In this document: positions 42,175-55,572 of the stretch, piece by piece
Layout of the letters: each line of letters begins with the position of its first letter
Position numbering within the stretch: the first letter of the stretch is position 1
Source of the DNA: Paracoccaceae bacterium
Lineage (GTDB): Bacteria; Pseudomonadota; Alphaproteobacteria; Rhodobacterales; Rhodobacteraceae
Direction: 5' to 3'
Assembly (NCBI GenBank): GCA_026709265.1
Contig: JAPOTI010000047.1
Span: forward strand, 1-64,000
DNA: 64,000 nt
Notes under the pieces: generated by a model
Told to the model about the DNA's origin: nothing
Seen by the model: only the letters and a program-made list of their open reading frames with translations
Database searches by the model: none
Made by a program: the position numbers and the translations under genes

Positions 42175-43121
42175 TCCGTCGATTCCTGTGTCAGATGACC
42201 GCCACCATCCTCTGTGTTCAAATAGGCGGCAGCGCACAGCTTCGCGAGATTACGTATTCGCGTGATCAGCGCCTGTCTCTCGTTGACCGAGAGCAATCCG
42301 CGTGCATCCATCAGATTGAAAAGATGGGAGGCCTTCACGCATTGATCATATGCCGGTTGCACCATGATGATATGTTGACCGGTTTTGGGGTCAATGGGCG
42401 GCTGGTCCAGAATGTCACGGCAAGCTGTTTCGGCATCGGCAAAATGACGGCGGGCGACCTCACCGTCACAAATATCAAAGTTCCAGCGAGAATATTCTCG
42501 CTCCGGTTGGGCAAACACATCCCCATAGGTCAGTGGCAGACCTGACCCAGGATCATTGAAGGGCATGTCCATGACATGTCTGACGCCAATGACATACATG
42601 GCCAGTCGTTCCAATCCATAGGTGATCTCAACGGGAATTATTTGGCATTCTTGTCCGCCAACCTGTTGAAAATATGTAAATTGTGAGACTTCCATACCAT
42701 CACACCAGACTTCCCAACCCAAACCCGAAGCACCGAGTGTGGGGCTTTCCCAATCATCTTCGACAAAGCGAATGTCATGAAGCTTGGCATTGATCCCCGC
42801 CGCGACCAAAGACCCAAGATACAAATCACGAATATCTTGCGGCGCGGGTTTGATAATCACCTGAAACTGAAAGTAATGTTGCAGACGGTTCGGATTCTCA
42901 CCATAGCGCCCGTCAACCGGGCGGCGTGACGCCTGAACATACGCTGCGGCCCAGGGTCTGGAACCCAGTGCGCGCAAAGTGGTTGCCGGATGGAATGTAC
43001 CTGCACCTACCTCCATATCATATGGTTGCAGTAAAGCGCATCCGTTTTGCGACCAATAATGCTGCAACCGAAGAATAATGTCCTGGAAACAGCGTGGCCT
43101 TTCAGCGGATTCGATGGTCAT
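42171..43121 (-). CDS. glyQ: Glycyl-tRNA synthetase alpha subunit
   Basis: [56 protein letters not shown]. Confidence 0.97.
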   Translation of the reverse strand: MTIESAERPRCFQDIILRLQHYWSQNGCALLQPYDMEVGAGTFHPATTLRALGSRPWAAAYVQASRRPVDGRYGENPNRLQHYFQFQVIIKPAPQDIRDLYLGSLVAAGINAKLHDIRFVEDDWESPTLGASGLGWEVWCDGMEVSQFTYFQQVGGQECQIIPVEITYGLERLAMYVIGVRHVMDMPFNDPGSGLPLTYGDVFAQPEREYSRWNFDICDGEVARRHFADAETACRDILDQPPIDPKTGQHIIMVQPAYDQCVKASHLFNLMDARGLLSVNERQALITRIRNLAKLCAAAYLNTEDGGGHLTQESTE

Positions 43122-43306
43122 TCTGTCGTTTTCGCTGTCCGATACACGCGCGTCATGAAAAGCCCGGGATGATTAGTCTTTGCCGCAGGATACGGCATCT
43201 CTGTCTTGAAACTATCCCGCGTAATATTTAGCATCAACTGATTATTTTGTATCAACGGCTTTTCTCAGTTCTCAACCGGAAGCCAATATTCCAAAGCCAG
43301 TATTTC

Positions 43307-44962
43307 ATGCGTCGAATTCTCATTATCATCCTATTGTTGCCCTGTTGTCTGTTGGCCAGCCCCGGCGTGCAGGCACAGGATCGCAACTGGTGGCTGCAGC
43401 TCCAGTCCTTCAGGGGCTATAACGAGGCCAATCATCTTGTCGGCCAGATCTCTGGGCGCGTGTCTGGACTGCGCATTTTCCGTTCTCTCAACAATCGCTA
43501 TCTCGTTGTGTCCGGACGTTATACCAAGGGACAGGCTGCACAACTGCGTGGCCAACTCATCACTGGCGGGCTCATCAAGGATACCAGCAGCATCACGACG
43601 GGCAAACATTTCCGGGAACAGGTCTGGCCAACAGCGAACCGGCCAGAGGCGGTTGAAACACAGCAAGCTAATACGATTCGTCGTGGTTCTGAAGACGCAT
43701 TTGCGGCGCAAACCGCTCTGCAATGGTTTGGAGACTATAGAGGTGCGATTGATGGAATTTTTGGCGCTGGCACGGTGGCGGCGATACGAAACTATCAGGG
43801 GCGTACCGAAACACCCGTCACGGGCCAGCTGACACGCAGTCAGTTCAATCAGTTGACTGCGTCATATGAGCAGGAACTTGAGTATTTCGGACTCCAACCC
43901 GTTATCCGCACCGCGGCAGGAATCGCAGTGGACATTCCGGGAAACATACTCCGCTTCTCTCGGGTTGAAGAGCCGTTCATCTATTTCGAGCCAGTCGGCA
44001 ACAACCGGTTGCAGTTGTTCCTGATCAGTTTGACGGGGAGTTCTGCCACTTTCGAATCGCTGTTCGAATCAATGCAACTGATTGATTTCATTCCCGATGA
44101 CGGTGAAACACAATTCAGTCGAGACCGTTTTGAAATCCGTGCAGCCGATGATTCGATCAGCGCCTATGCCGATGTGCGACTCTTTGATGAGCGAATCAAG
44201 GGCTATCTGCTGATCTGGGACCCTGTCAACGAAACTCAAATGGGACGTGTGACGAGAGCGATGTCGAACAGCCTGCAGGAATCGAGTGCGTTGACATTGA
44301 CAATGCCGACTGTAGATGGCGACCGATCTTCATCGCCTCCACTGGTCAGACTCGACATACCCCAACCACGATTTCGCCAATCTGGTTTCTTCATCGACCC
44401 CCAAGGAATTGTTGTGACAAGTAGTGTCGTTGCTGATTCATGTGAGCAGATTTTTCTTTTTCCCAATCATGAAATGATGCTTGGACCCGTCGACAGGGGG
44501 GCAGACATCGCACTGATACTACCTGTTGACCGGCAAACCCCCCTCTCCTACGCAAGGTTGCGCCGTGGCGACCCCGCCAAGGGTGAAGAAATCACACTGT
44601 CCGGTTTTTCCTTCGGTGGCGAACTCGGTTCTCCGTCGCAAACTCCTGCCATTTGGAATGGCAATGACCCGCGCAATGCGTCAATGGCGCATGGTCTCGT
44701 CGCCGTCGATGCCTATCGTGGTGATATCGGTGGTCCGGTCCTTGATCGATCCGGCCTCGTCGTTGGTGCCCTTGTCGCGGATATTGAGGCCGGAAGAAGA
44801 TTACCGTCAGGCATGCATAGTGTCGCCAAAAACAAGGCCATCTCAAGACTCGCAAGTCAGGCCGGGATTGATCTTGACCACGCCGATACCGCGGCAGAAT
44901 TACAGTTTGCTGATCTTGCAAGGGACGCCAAGGACATCACCGTACTCGTCGAGTGTTTCTAA
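43307..44962 (+). CDS. Secreted trypsin-like serine protease with peptidoglycan-binding domain
   Basis: Signal peptide MRRILIIILLLPCCLLASPGVQAQ; PG-binding ALQWFGDYRGAIDGIFGAGTVAAIRNYQ; C-terminal GDIGGPVLDRSGLVVGALV resembles a GDSGGPV catalytic motif. Confidence 0.8.
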   Translation: MRRILIIILLLPCCLLASPGVQAQDRNWWLQLQSFRGYNEANHLVGQISGRVSGLRIFRSLNNRYLVVSGRYTKGQAAQLRGQLITGGLIKDTSSITTGKHFREQVWPTANRPEAVETQQANTIRRGSEDAFAAQTALQWFGDYRGAIDGIFGAGTVAAIRNYQGRTETPVTGQLTRSQFNQLTASYEQELEYFGLQPVIRTAAGIAVDIPGNILRFSRVEEPFIYFEPVGNNRLQLFLISLTGSSATFESLFESMQLIDFIPDDGETQFSRDRFEIRAADDSISAYADVRLFDERIKGYLLIWDPVNETQMGRVTRAMSNSLQESSALTLTMPTVDGDRSSSPPLVRLDIPQPRFRQSGFFIDPQGIVVTSSVVADSCEQIFLFPNHEMMLGPVDRGADIALILPVDRQTPLSYARLRRGDPAKGEEITLSGFSFGGELGSPSQTPAIWNGNDPRNASMAHGLVAVDAYRGDIGGPVLDRSGLVVGALVADIEAGRRLPSGMHSVAKNKAISRLASQAGIDLDHADTAAELQFADLARDAKDITVLVECF

Positions 44963-44974
44963 CCGTTCCCTGGG

Positions 44975-45751
44975 TCAGATTGTCTCGACATTGGCGTCGA
45001 TGGCAATCGACTGGCCAGAAACATTCTGACCAAGATCTGAAATCAGGAAAGCCGTCATCGCCGCGACATCCTCAGCGCTGACCATGCGCCGCAACGAGAC
45101 AGATGAAACAAGTTCATTCTCAATTTGTTGCGATGTTGCTGACAACAGTTCCGCCCGCGCATCGATGACATTTTGTATGCGTTGCCCTGCGACGATACCA
45201 GGCAACAGGGCATTGACCCTGACATTGTATGGACCCAGTTCCTTGGCGAGACACTGGGTCAAACCCACCACCCCGAATTTAACGGCGGAGTAAGGTGCAC
45301 GATACGCGAATCCAAGCTTTCCCACCACCGATGACATATTGACGATGGAACCACCGCCAGCCTCTTTGATATGGGGAACAGCTGCACGGGTGCAAAGGAA
45401 ATGTCCGGTTAAACCGACATCCAGACAGCGTTGCCAATCGGTCGTGGATATTTTCTCAACCGACTCGGTGGGCCCGGCGATCCCGGCATTGTTGACAAGT
45501 GCATCAAGCCCTCCAAATAAAGATATGGCATCGCTCATGAACTTCTCGACGCTTTCTTCATGCGCGACGTCGGTTGCCGAGGCCATGACCTGCGGCAACT
45601 GCAGGGCCGCTGCCTGAAGTGCGTCCTTGTCAATGTCACATATCGCGACGTGGCAACCCGCCGCGTCAAGGGTTCGGGCTATGGCAAAACCAATTCCAGA
45701 AGCGGCAGCAGTGACCACTACCCGCTTGCCAGAAAGGCCGGGGATTTGCAT
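44975..45751 (-). CDS. SDR family oxidoreductase
   Basis: RVVVTAAASGIGFAIARTL; NNAGIAGP; YSAVKFGVVG; start MQIPGLSG at 45751. Confidence 0.92.
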   Translation of the reverse strand: MQIPGLSGKRVVVTAAASGIGFAIARTLDAAGCHVAICDIDKDALQAAALQLPQVMASATDVAHEESVEKFMSDAISLFGGLDALVNNAGIAGPTESVEKISTTDWQRCLDVGLTGHFLCTRAAVPHIKEAGGGSIVNMSSVVGKLGFAYRAPYSAVKFGVVGLTQCLAKELGPYNVRVNALLPGIVAGQRIQNVIDARAELLSATSQQIENELVSSVSLRRMVSAEDVAAMTAFLISDLGQNVSGQSIAIDANVETI

Positions 45752-46401
45752 GCATTTGTCCTTATCAATTTCCAAAAGTGAGCGTATTTCCAAGACAACA
45801 TAACCGACAAAAATATCCGTGGAGCGAGTCACATACGCGAACACATACAAATGTTGCAATCGGGTTATCAAAAGTCAGCGGTGACAAATCAAGTTTTCAT
45901 CAGGGGTCTTCGCATTCCGATACCAATTCTTGATTCAACTTGACGCTATTATGGCCACACGGGCTTGCGCGTTAATGATTCTGCATTCAACTTGCCGCAT
46001 TTTCTGCAGTTGCAGTTCAGGCGCGTCTTGATTTCAACAGTGGCCACAGATTGGTGTTTCGCACGACTTGACCGCAATTCGGTAACTGGACACCCATCCC
46101 TGTCAAGACACATAGTTCAACCCCGTAAAACAATCCTTCGGGTTTAAAGATTATTTTTGTATTTTATTTGTTCTTCCATTGTTTTACATGAAACAGCTTT
46201 CAATCCACATGAACATTCATCCGATTTTCTGATCATATCGCCCTGGCTTCATGAAAATATGACATTGCATTTCACAGCAGGGTCGGTGTTAAGTATCTGT
46301 CAATCTGACCCACAGAATTGCACCGAGGACATGGCCTCATGCTGCGTCCGGATGTCGGTTCCGATGGTCTCGCCATAGTCTTTAGTCATGCGGAGGAGAA
46401 A

Positions 46402-47322
46402 ATGGGCGGTATCGTCAATCTCGGCGTATTTGTGGCAGATGTTGCGTTTCGTGCGACTCGCCAACCACGAATCGGTGAAACACTGATAGGTAGCGGATTT
46501 GCCCTTGGACCCGGTGGGAAAGGTTCCAACCAGGCAGTCGCGGCAGCCCGACTTGGAGCTTCGGTCTCGTTTGTCTCCAGCTTGGGCGACGACTCCTTTG
46601 GCAAGATGGCACTGGAACTGTGGGAGCGCGAATCCATTCGATTCATCGGCAATATTGACCCGGAGAGTTTCACCGGTGCTGCTTATATTTTCGTGAATGA
46701 AGTGACCGGCGACAATGCCATCATTGTGGTTCCCGGTGCCGGTGACAATGTTTCTCCCGAACATGTCGAATCGGTTCAATCAGAAATTAAAGCTGCGGAC
46801 CTCTTTATGACACAGTTGGAGACGCCTGTTGAGACAGCGCGCCGCGGTCTGCAAATTGCAAAAGACGCGGGCATCAGGACCTTCCTGAATCCAGCGCCTG
46901 CCGCACCTCTTGATGATGGCATTATTTCACTTTGCGACTATTTGACCCCCAATGAGGCGGAAGCAGCTGATCTCACTGGTCAATCCGTCAGTACAGTGGA
47001 GGATGCTGCCCACGCCGCTTCACTCCTGCGAAAGCGAGGTGCCGGGACTGTCATCATTACACTGGGCGAAAAAGGTGCATACTTTGATGACGGGACCGAG
47101 AGATGTCACATTGAACCCTTCAGTTTTGCCCCCGTCGTTGAAACAACGGGTGCTGGGGATAGCTTTTGCGGTGCTTTTGCCCATGCAATCATTACTGGCA
47201 TGGATCCACTCCAATCCGTCCGTTATGCCTGCGCCGCGGCCGGTATTTCAGTGACCCGAAAAGGAACGGCACCCTCAATGCCCACATTTGACGAGGTCGA
47301 GAATCTTTTGTCACGCCGATAG
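46402..47322 (+). CDS. Ribokinase / PfkB-family sugar kinase
   Basis: GPGGKGSNQAVAAARLGA and ETTGAGDSFCGAFAHAI PfkB signatures. Confidence 0.93.
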   Translation: MGGIVNLGVFVADVAFRATRQPRIGETLIGSGFALGPGGKGSNQAVAAARLGASVSFVSSLGDDSFGKMALELWERESIRFIGNIDPESFTGAAYIFVNEVTGDNAIIVVPGAGDNVSPEHVESVQSEIKAADLFMTQLETPVETARRGLQIAKDAGIRTFLNPAPAAPLDDGIISLCDYLTPNEAEAADLTGQSVSTVEDAAHAASLLRKRGAGTVIITLGEKGAYFDDGTERCHIEPFSFAPVVETTGAGDSFCGAFAHAIITGMDPLQSVRYACAAAGISVTRKGTAPSMPTFDEVENLLSRR

Positions 47323-47478
47323 ATTCAAGCTCATAACTCCGGAACACGAATCGTACTTCGTATCCGGGACAACTGGACACAGATTATCTGATCGAAGTCC
47401 GCCCTGCTGAAAATACGTACGGCGACCGGTCATTACAGTCCTGACGACAAGCGGCGTGCGACCGATTCTATACCGGGG

Positions 47479-47568
47479 TGGCGGAGAGACAGGGATTCGA
47501 ACCCTGGAGACGGGTTACCGCCTACACGCGTTCCAGGCGTGCGCCTTCGACCACTCGGCCACCTCTCC
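47479..47568 (-). tRNA. tRNA-Ser (anticodon GGA), CCA encoded
   Basis: Revcomp GGAGAGGTGGCCGAGTGGTCGAAGGCGCACGCCTGGAACGCGTG...GGGTTCGAATCCCTGTCTCTCCGCCA; anticodon loop CTGGAAC. Confidence 0.96.
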
Positions 47569-47897
47569 ATTCTGTCTGCCATACATTCCTGTACCTGCCC
47601 TGTGCAACTTGAGAAAAAACATGAGCAGGGACGCCAAGCCCATCGACTGATCAGTCAATCCATCGCAAAATGACGACTGCATGACCTGTCTGTCTTGCGG
47701 TGAATCCTGTTCATGTTACAAAATGTCCTGGAGTCAGACATTCAGTATCAAGACCTTGTCCACCCTTATTCGTCGTGAATCAGATTCATGAGATCAGCGA
47801 ACCGCTCCCGCCTGAATCTCGGTGAAGAATGAGTGATCCAGAGTTTAACTCGTTCCAGGTCATTGCGTCGACTTCACTGCACAGTTATTTCTTCCCC

Positions 47898-48842
47898 ATG
47901 CGGATCTTTTCGAACTACAATTTGCTGCTTGATCGTGATCGTGGTGCAGCGGTGGCCATCGGCAATTTCGATGGAATCCATATTGGACATCAGTCAGTCA
48001 TCGAACGTGCGCGGCAATTCGCAGACGCCCGACAAATCCCCCTAGGTGTCATGACATTCGAACCGCATCCCCGAGAGTTCTTTGGTCCGGAAACCCAACC
48101 CTTCCGGCTCATGAGCCGTAAAGCCAAGGAACGTCAGTTGAGAATTCTTGGTGTTGACATTCTCTATGAGCTGCAATTTGACGCAGAACTGGCTGGAATG
48201 AGTCCCGTGCGTTTTGTTGATGAGATTCTCAGGCGCAGTCTCGCAGCAAAAGCCGCAATTGTCGGGAGTGACTTTCGCTTTGGCAAGGATCGATCAGGAA
48301 ATGCTGACAGCCTCGCAACCTTGAGTCATCACGCTGGTTTTGAACTGATCAAAGTGCCGATTCGTACCCAATCAGATGTCGAGATTTCATCAACGGCTGT
48401 GCGCGCTGCACTCTCTGCCGGCAACCCAGATGAAGCCGCTTCTCTACTCGGGCGCTGGCATCAAATTGACGGGGTGGTAGTCAAGGGAGCACAACGTGGC
48501 CGCCAGCTTGGATTCCCGACCGTCAATCTTGAAATGCATGGTCTCCATGCACCACGGTATGGAATTTATGCCGCGATTATTGATATTCTGTCAGGTCCCC
48601 ACAAAGGTCAGTATAGTGGAGTCGCGTCAATTGGTGTGCGGCCCACATTTGGTTCTCATCCGGTCAATCTTGAGGTGTATCTCTTTGATTTTGGGAGTAA
48701 CATCTATGATGAAGAGATTTCCGTCTCTTTGGTGGCCTTCCAGCGGGCTGAAATGGAATTCGAAAACCAGACATTGCTTGTCCGACAAATGAAAGAGGAC
48801 TGCAGCACGGCGCAGAAGATTCTTGGCCAGCTGGCGCGATAG
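47898..48842 (+). CDS. ribF: Bifunctional riboflavin kinase/FAD synthetase
   Basis: AVAIGNFDGIHIGHQSVI; ISSTAVRAALSAGN; VVKGAQRGRQLGFPTVNL; VASIGVRPTFG. Confidence 0.96.
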   Translation: MRIFSNYNLLLDRDRGAAVAIGNFDGIHIGHQSVIERARQFADARQIPLGVMTFEPHPREFFGPETQPFRLMSRKAKERQLRILGVDILYELQFDAELAGMSPVRFVDEILRRSLAAKAAIVGSDFRFGKDRSGNADSLATLSHHAGFELIKVPIRTQSDVEISSTAVRAALSAGNPDEAASLLGRWHQIDGVVVKGAQRGRQLGFPTVNLEMHGLHAPRYGIYAAIIDILSGPHKGQYSGVASIGVRPTFGSHPVNLEVYLFDFGSNIYDEEISVSLVAFQRAEMEFENQTLLVRQMKEDCSTAQKILGQLAR

Positions 48843-49359
48843 ATGGAGCCGACTGTCTGCTGTCCGCTGGTGGCAGCGCGCACGGACGCGCGCCGATACG
48901 GGCACGATCCGCCCGCGATTCTGGGAGCGATTTACCCTCTGTGATCTCAACAACCGTGAGTGGGAAGCCCTGTGTGACCGGTGCGGCCGATGTTGTCTGC
49001 TGAAATTTCATACCACTGACGACAGCCAGGTCACCTTTACCAATCTCAGCTGTCGTCTTTTGAATACTCATACCTGTCGTTGCAAACATTATGCGAGTCG
49101 CAACAGGATTGTATCTGACTGTGTCACGCTGCGCCCCGATGATATTGAACAGGTCATCACCTGGATGCCCCCGACCTGCGCGTATCGACTTGTTCATGAG
49201 AAACGTCCGCTTTTTGATTGGCATCACCTGATTTCCGGTGATGCCAACTCCGTCCATGAAGCCGGAATTTCAGTCAGGAATCGCTGCATTCCGGAATATG
49301 AAGGTGACTCCGATAATCTGGAACGCCATGCCGTTGAATGGCCACAACACATGGCTTGA
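48823..49359 (+). CDS. YcgN-family cysteine cluster protein (UPF0260-like)
   Basis: CDRCGRCCLLKF...NLSCRLLNTHTCRCKHYASR...CVTLRPDDIEQVITWMPPTCAYRL. Confidence 0.9.
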   Translation: MASWRDRWSRLSAVRWWQRARTRADTGTIRPRFWERFTLCDLNNREWEALCDRCGRCCLLKFHTTDDSQVTFTNLSCRLLNTHTCRCKHYASRNRIVSDCVTLRPDDIEQVITWMPPTCAYRLVHEKRPLFDWHHLISGDANSVHEAGISVRNRCIPEYEGDSDNLERHAVEWPQHMA

Positions 49360-49672
49360 TATATCGATCAGGCCAGTTGAAATTTTTACCATGGAAAATT
49401 CAGGGAGTGACGTTGTCAGACTGATCGGTCCAACGCCAATTGCCCCCTGAACGATTATCGCCCCATGCATATTTCAAGAGTCAACCGGCGTGACGAAACC
49501 TCGCTACGGAAAATGTGCCAACAGTCATTGCGGGTTGCCTTGGTCTGCAAGCACCTGTCCGTCTGCGCAGTCGCAAAATGATGCCCGCAGGGCCCGGATT
49601 TGTTGCTTTCGGGTGCGTTCCTGCCTAACCTGATTCTGGTGATTCCTGAAACTCTTGGCCGAGGAGCGTAAC

Positions 49673-50680
49673 ATGCCCCAGCAGATCGAGCCCAAACTCC
49701 TGACCGGTAATGCCAATATTCAACTATCCAAGGATATCGTTGAGTATATGTCGGGTCAAAGCGGGAGGGAAATTGGTCTGGTGGATGCCAAGATCGAAAG
49801 ATTCAATGATCAGGAAGTTTATGTCGAAGTTTATGAAAATGTCCGCGGCGAGGATATGTTCATCATTCAGCCCACTTCCAAACCGGCCAATGACCATTTG
49901 ATGGAAATCCTGATTGCCGCCGATGCCCTCCGCCGCTCATCAGCCGCACGAGTCACAGCTGTCATTCCTTATTTCGGATATGCTCGTCAGGACCGTCGGA
50001 CCAAGGCACGCACCCCCATCTCGGCAAAACTTGTTGCGAATCTGATCACACAGGCCGGGATCTCACGGGTTCTGACAATGGATCTGCATTCGGCCCAGGT
50101 TCAGGGATTTTTCGATATACCCGTGGACAATCTCTACGCATCGCCAATCTTTTCTCTCGATATTGCGAACCAATTCCTGAGGGCCCTGAATGACATTGTC
50201 GTGATTTCACCTGATGTCGGCGGAGTTTCACGTGCCCGTGAATTAGCCAAGCGAATCAATGCCGGACTCGCCGTCGTTGACAAGCGAAGACAAACGGCAG
50301 GCGAAGTGTCAGAAATGACGATTATTGGTGACATCAGTGATCGTATCTGCATCATTGTTGATGATATCTGCGACACCGCCGGGACCTTGTGCGCCGCTGC
50401 TGACATTATTCTGTCTTCGGGCGCACGCGAAGTTCACGCCTATGTGACACATGGCGTGATGTCAGGAGATGCCCTCTCAAAAATTGCGGCATCCAGCCTG
50501 AAAAGCGTGGTCATCACAGACACCATTCTGCCAACCCAAGAAATTCTTGCATCGGAGAAAACGCGGATTATCTCAACCGCACCTCTCTTTGCCCAGGCGA
50601 TACTCAATATCGCCAATGGCACATCAATCTCTTCTCTCTTTCAGACAAAAACTCTGGACTGGCTCTACGGTCGCGGGTAA
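49673..50680 (+). CDS. prs: Ribose-phosphate pyrophosphokinase
   Basis: YFGYARQDRRTKARTPISAKLVANLI; MDLHSAQVQGFFDIPVDNLYA; CIIVDDICDTAGTL. Confidence 0.97.
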   Translation: MPQQIEPKLLTGNANIQLSKDIVEYMSGQSGREIGLVDAKIERFNDQEVYVEVYENVRGEDMFIIQPTSKPANDHLMEILIAADALRRSSAARVTAVIPYFGYARQDRRTKARTPISAKLVANLITQAGISRVLTMDLHSAQVQGFFDIPVDNLYASPIFSLDIANQFLRALNDIVVISPDVGGVSRARELAKRINAGLAVVDKRRQTAGEVSEMTIIGDISDRICIIVDDICDTAGTLCAAADIILSSGAREVHAYVTHGVMSGDALSKIAASSLKSVVITDTILPTQEILASEKTRIISTAPLFAQAILNIANGTSISSLFQTKTLDWLYGRG

Positions 50681-50699
50681 TGCACCCCGAAATTCGCGC

Positions 50700-51098
50700 C
50701 TATAATCCCAACTGAGAGGTCAGATTCCTGAGGCAGGCCAGACGCGTTTCAGCAAGATCACGCTGTGAGCCCGCGCTCCGGGACAATTCATCTTCGGCCT
50801 TCTCAATATGTGTCTTCAGCATTTCTGACGTCAGTTCAGAACGCCGATAGGCCTGCTGTGCCAGGATGGATGTTGATGTGGCATTGACTTCAACGAATCC
50901 CCCCGTCACGACATATTCATCAATCCCGTCTGATCTCTGCGTACGAATAATCCCAGGGTTCAGTGTGGCAATTAAAGCCGCATGACCGGACATCGCCGTC
51001 ATGTCGCCTTCTGCGACCGGCAGGTCAACTGCATCAGCGTCTTCGGAAGCCAGTACACCCTCGGGAGACACCAGTTCCAGACGTATGGAATCTGCCAT
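50700..51098 (-). CDS. atpC: F1Fo ATP synthase epsilon subunit
   Basis: RLELVSPEGVLASEDADAVDLPVAEGDMTAMSGHAALIATLNPGI; last gene of the atp cluster. Confidence 0.95.
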   Translation of the reverse strand: MADSIRLELVSPEGVLASEDADAVDLPVAEGDMTAMSGHAALIATLNPGIIRTQRSDGIDEYVVTGGFVEVNATSTSILAQQAYRRSELTSEMLKTHIEKAEDELSRSAGSQRDLAETRLACLRNLTSQLGL

Positions 51099-51116
51099 TG
51101 TCGATCCGTCCTGTGT

Positions 51117-52556
<1,440 letters not shown>

Positions 52557-52564
52557 TCAAATTT

Positions 52565-53443
52565 TCAGAGTGCTTCTGCACCTGAAATGATTTCAATTAG
52601 TTCCTTGGTGATCGCCGCTTGGCGAGACCGGTTATAGACAATGGTCAAATTGTCGATCATGTCACCCGCGTTACGCGTTGCATTGTCCATCGCGGACATG
52701 CGTGCACCCTGTTCAGAAGCCGCGTTTTCCAGCAAGGCAGTGAAAATCTGGTTGGCAACTGCCTGTGGCAACAATTCTTCCAGAATCTCCGACTCCCCGG
52801 GCTCAAAATTATAAAATTGACTTGCAGTTTCACTCTTCCCGATTGCATCAACAGTGACCGGAATCAGTTGGCGGGCAGTGGGAACCTGCGTAATGACCGA
52901 TTGAAAGCGATTGAAGAAAATGATCGCGACATCAAATTCATCTTTTGTAAACATTGTCTGGATCTGCTGAGCAATCTTCCCGGCAATTGCGCTGTCGATT
53001 TGTCGTTGATCCGTCATATCGACATGACCCACAAACCTGTCCTCGAATTCCCGCCTCAGTTGTTCACGCCCTTTACTGCCGATTGTCATGATCTTCACGG
53101 TCTTACCTGCGGCAACAAGTTCACGCGCCCGGTCGCGTACCATCCTCGCGATTGATGAATTGAATCCGCCACACAGACCGCGTTCAGCTGTTGCTGCAAT
53201 CAGCAAATATGTCGAATCGCGTCCCGTGCCTTTCAACATGCGCGGCCCCGATTCGCTATCCTGGAGCGACACTGCAAGATTTGCCATGACGGCTGCCATT
53301 CGCTCGGCATAAGGACGCGCGCCTTCTGCGGCTTCCTGGGCACGACGCAGTTTTGCCGCAGCGACCATCTGCATGGCCTTGGTGATCTTTCGCGTCGATT
53401 TGACACTTTCGATGCGGATCTTGAGATCTTTTAGGCTCGGCAT
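52565..53443 (-). CDS. atpG: F1Fo ATP synthase gamma subunit
   Basis: [48 protein letters not shown]. Confidence 0.97.
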   Translation of the reverse strand: MPSLKDLKIRIESVKSTRKITKAMQMVAAAKLRRAQEAAEGARPYAERMAAVMANLAVSLQDSESGPRMLKGTGRDSTYLLIAATAERGLCGGFNSSIARMVRDRARELVAAGKTVKIMTIGSKGREQLRREFEDRFVGHVDMTDQRQIDSAIAGKIAQQIQTMFTKDEFDVAIIFFNRFQSVITQVPTARQLIPVTVDAIGKSETASQFYNFEPGESEILEELLPQAVANQIFTALLENAASEQGARMSAMDNATRNAGDMIDNLTIVYNRSRQAAITKELIEIISGAEAL

Positions 53444-53466
53444 TGACCAGCTCCTGGCCTCACCGA

Positions 53467-55005
53467 CTAAGCGAACCCATCGGCATACTCGCCGATCGCC
53501 TTTTGAATCCGTTCGGCGAGTTCCCCGTCAACCTTGCGGTCATTGTCAGTGATATCGGCAAGAAGCTCCTTATGGTTGGCCCGCAAATATGTCACGAGAC
53601 CTTCCTCAAATCGCACCACATCACCGATCTCGAGATTATCAAGAAACCCTTGCGTTCCCGCGTAAATCACACAAACAATTTCGGCATTAGTGAGCGGAGA
53701 ATACTGTTTCTGCTTCATCAATTCGGTAAGTCGGGCGCCGCGATTGAGCAGTCTCTGCGTGGCGGCATCCAGATCAGATCCAAATTGCGCAAAAGCCGCC
53801 ATTTCACGATATTGTGCCAATTCGAGTTTCACGGTTCCGGCAACGGACTTCATCGCCGAGGTCTGTGCCGACGAGCCAACCCTCGAGACACTGAGGCCGG
53901 TATTGACCGCCGGACGAACTCCTTGATAAAAGAGTTCAGTTTCCAGGAAAATCTGCCCATCGGTAATCGAGATCACGTTGGTTGGAATGTAGGCGGAGAG
54001 ATCACCCGCCTGGGTTTCAATGATCGGCAATGCCGTCAACGATCCTGACCCATTATCCTCATTCAGCTTCGCCGCACGTTCCAGCAGGCGCGAATGAAGA
54101 TAGAAGACATCGCCGGGATAGGCTTCCCGACCCGGCGGGCGGCGAAGCAACAACGACATCTGGCGATAGGCAACCGCCTGTTTTGACAAATCATCAAAAA
54201 TGATCAGTGCATGCCGCCCATTGTCACGAAAATATTCAGCCATCGATGTCGCTGCATAAGGTGCCAGAAACTGCATTGGTGCCGGGTCGGATGCGGTTGC
54301 GGCAACCACAATTGTATAATCCAGCGCCCCGCTTTCATCGAGTTTTTTGACCAATTGGGCGACTGTTGAACGTTTTTGCCCGATCGCGACATAGACACAG
54401 TAAAGTTTGCGGGATTCATCCTCCTTCGCAGCATCGTTGTAGGTTTTCTGGTTGAGGATGGTATCAAGAGCAAGGGCCGTCTTGCCGGTCTGCCTGTCAC
54501 CGATAATTAATTCCCGCTGCCCGCGCCCGATCGGAATCATGGCGTCGACCGATTTGAGCCCGGTCGCCATCGGTTCGTGCACCGAACGTCGCGGAATGAT
54601 CCCGGGTGCCTTGACATCAGCCACCGCACGCGTTGTCGTATCAATCGGCCCCTTATTGTCAATCGGATTGCCCAACGCATCGACAACACGACCGAGCAAT
54701 TCACTGCCTACCGGCACATCAACGATCGACTCCGTTCGTTTGACTTGATCGCCCTCACGAATATTTCGGTCATCGCCAAAAATAACAACACCGACATTAT
54801 CCGATTCCAGATTCAGGGCCATGCCGCGGATACCACCTGGAAATTCAACCATCTCACCGGCCTGAACATTGTCGAGTCCATAAACCCGTGCGATGCCATC
54901 CCCGACACTGAGAACCCGGCCAACTTCTGCGACCTCGGCTTCTTGTCCGAAATTCTTAATTTGATCCTTGAGAATGGCGGAGATTTCCGCTGCTTCGATT
55001 CCCAT
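53467..55005 (-). CDS. atpA: F1Fo ATP synthase alpha subunit
   Basis: [52 protein letters not shown]. Confidence 0.98.
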   Translation of the reverse strand: MGIEAAEISAILKDQIKNFGQEAEVAEVGRVLSVGDGIARVYGLDNVQAGEMVEFPGGIRGMALNLESDNVGVVIFGDDRNIREGDQVKRTESIVDVPVGSELLGRVVDALGNPIDNKGPIDTTTRAVADVKAPGIIPRRSVHEPMATGLKSVDAMIPIGRGQRELIIGDRQTGKTALALDTILNQKTYNDAAKEDESRKLYCVYVAIGQKRSTVAQLVKKLDESGALDYTIVVAATASDPAPMQFLAPYAATSMAEYFRDNGRHALIIFDDLSKQAVAYRQMSLLLRRPPGREAYPGDVFYLHSRLLERAAKLNEDNGSGSLTALPIIETQAGDLSAYIPTNVISITDGQIFLETELFYQGVRPAVNTGLSVSRVGSSAQTSAMKSVAGTVKLELAQYREMAAFAQFGSDLDAATQRLLNRGARLTELMKQKQYSPLTNAEIVCVIYAGTQGFLDNLEIGDVVRFEEGLVTYLRANHKELLADITDNDRKVDGELAERIQKAIGEYADGFA

Positions 55006-55572
55006 CTATTCGGCCTCTTTCAATGCGTTCTTGAGGTTTTTCAGTTTTGTTTTCACGGTGGAGTCCACGAGACGCGACCCGAGACGCGCCGCGATACCGC
55101 CAATAAGGCTTGTGTCAACCCGGACCTCGAACCGGACATTTTTCCCTGAGACATCGCGCAAGACGTCCTGGAGGTTCGCGAGTTCTTCCGCAGTCAGCTC
55201 CCGGGCCGCCACGATTTCTGCAGTCATGGTTCTGCGATGCGCATCAAGCAGCGATTCAAGGTGATCCACCATTGCCGGAAGCGCAAAGAGTCGACGTTTC
55301 AAAGCCATCAAAGCCACACAATTATGCATGAATTGGCCAAGCCCGATCCGTTTGGAAATTGCCGTGATCGCCGAAGCCATTTCACTCCGCGTATAGACGG
55401 GAGAGGTAATCAACTGCCTGAATCCGCCATCAGCATTCAACAGGCTGCGCACCCCGGAAATATCATTCGGAAGGGATTCTATATCCCCTTCGTCAAGAGC
55501 CAATTCGAACAGTGCGGCGGCATAGCGGCTCGCAATGCCGGACGTTACAGAAACGCTTTCGGTCAAAAGTAG
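55006..55572 (-). CDS. atpH: F1Fo ATP synthase delta subunit
   Basis: SGIASRYAAALFELALDEG; SLIGGIAARLGSRLVDSTVKTKLKNLKNAL. Start assignment uncertain (TTG candidates). Confidence 0.93.
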   Translation of the reverse strand, partial: LLLTESVSVTSGIASRYAAALFELALDEGDIESLPNDISGVRSLLNADGGFRQLITSPVYTRSEMASAITAISKRIGLGQFMHNCVALMALKRRLFALPAMVDHLESLLDAHRRTMTAEIVAARELTAEELANLQDVLRDVSGKNVRFEVRVDTSLIGGIAARLGSRLVDSTVKTKLKNLKNALKEAE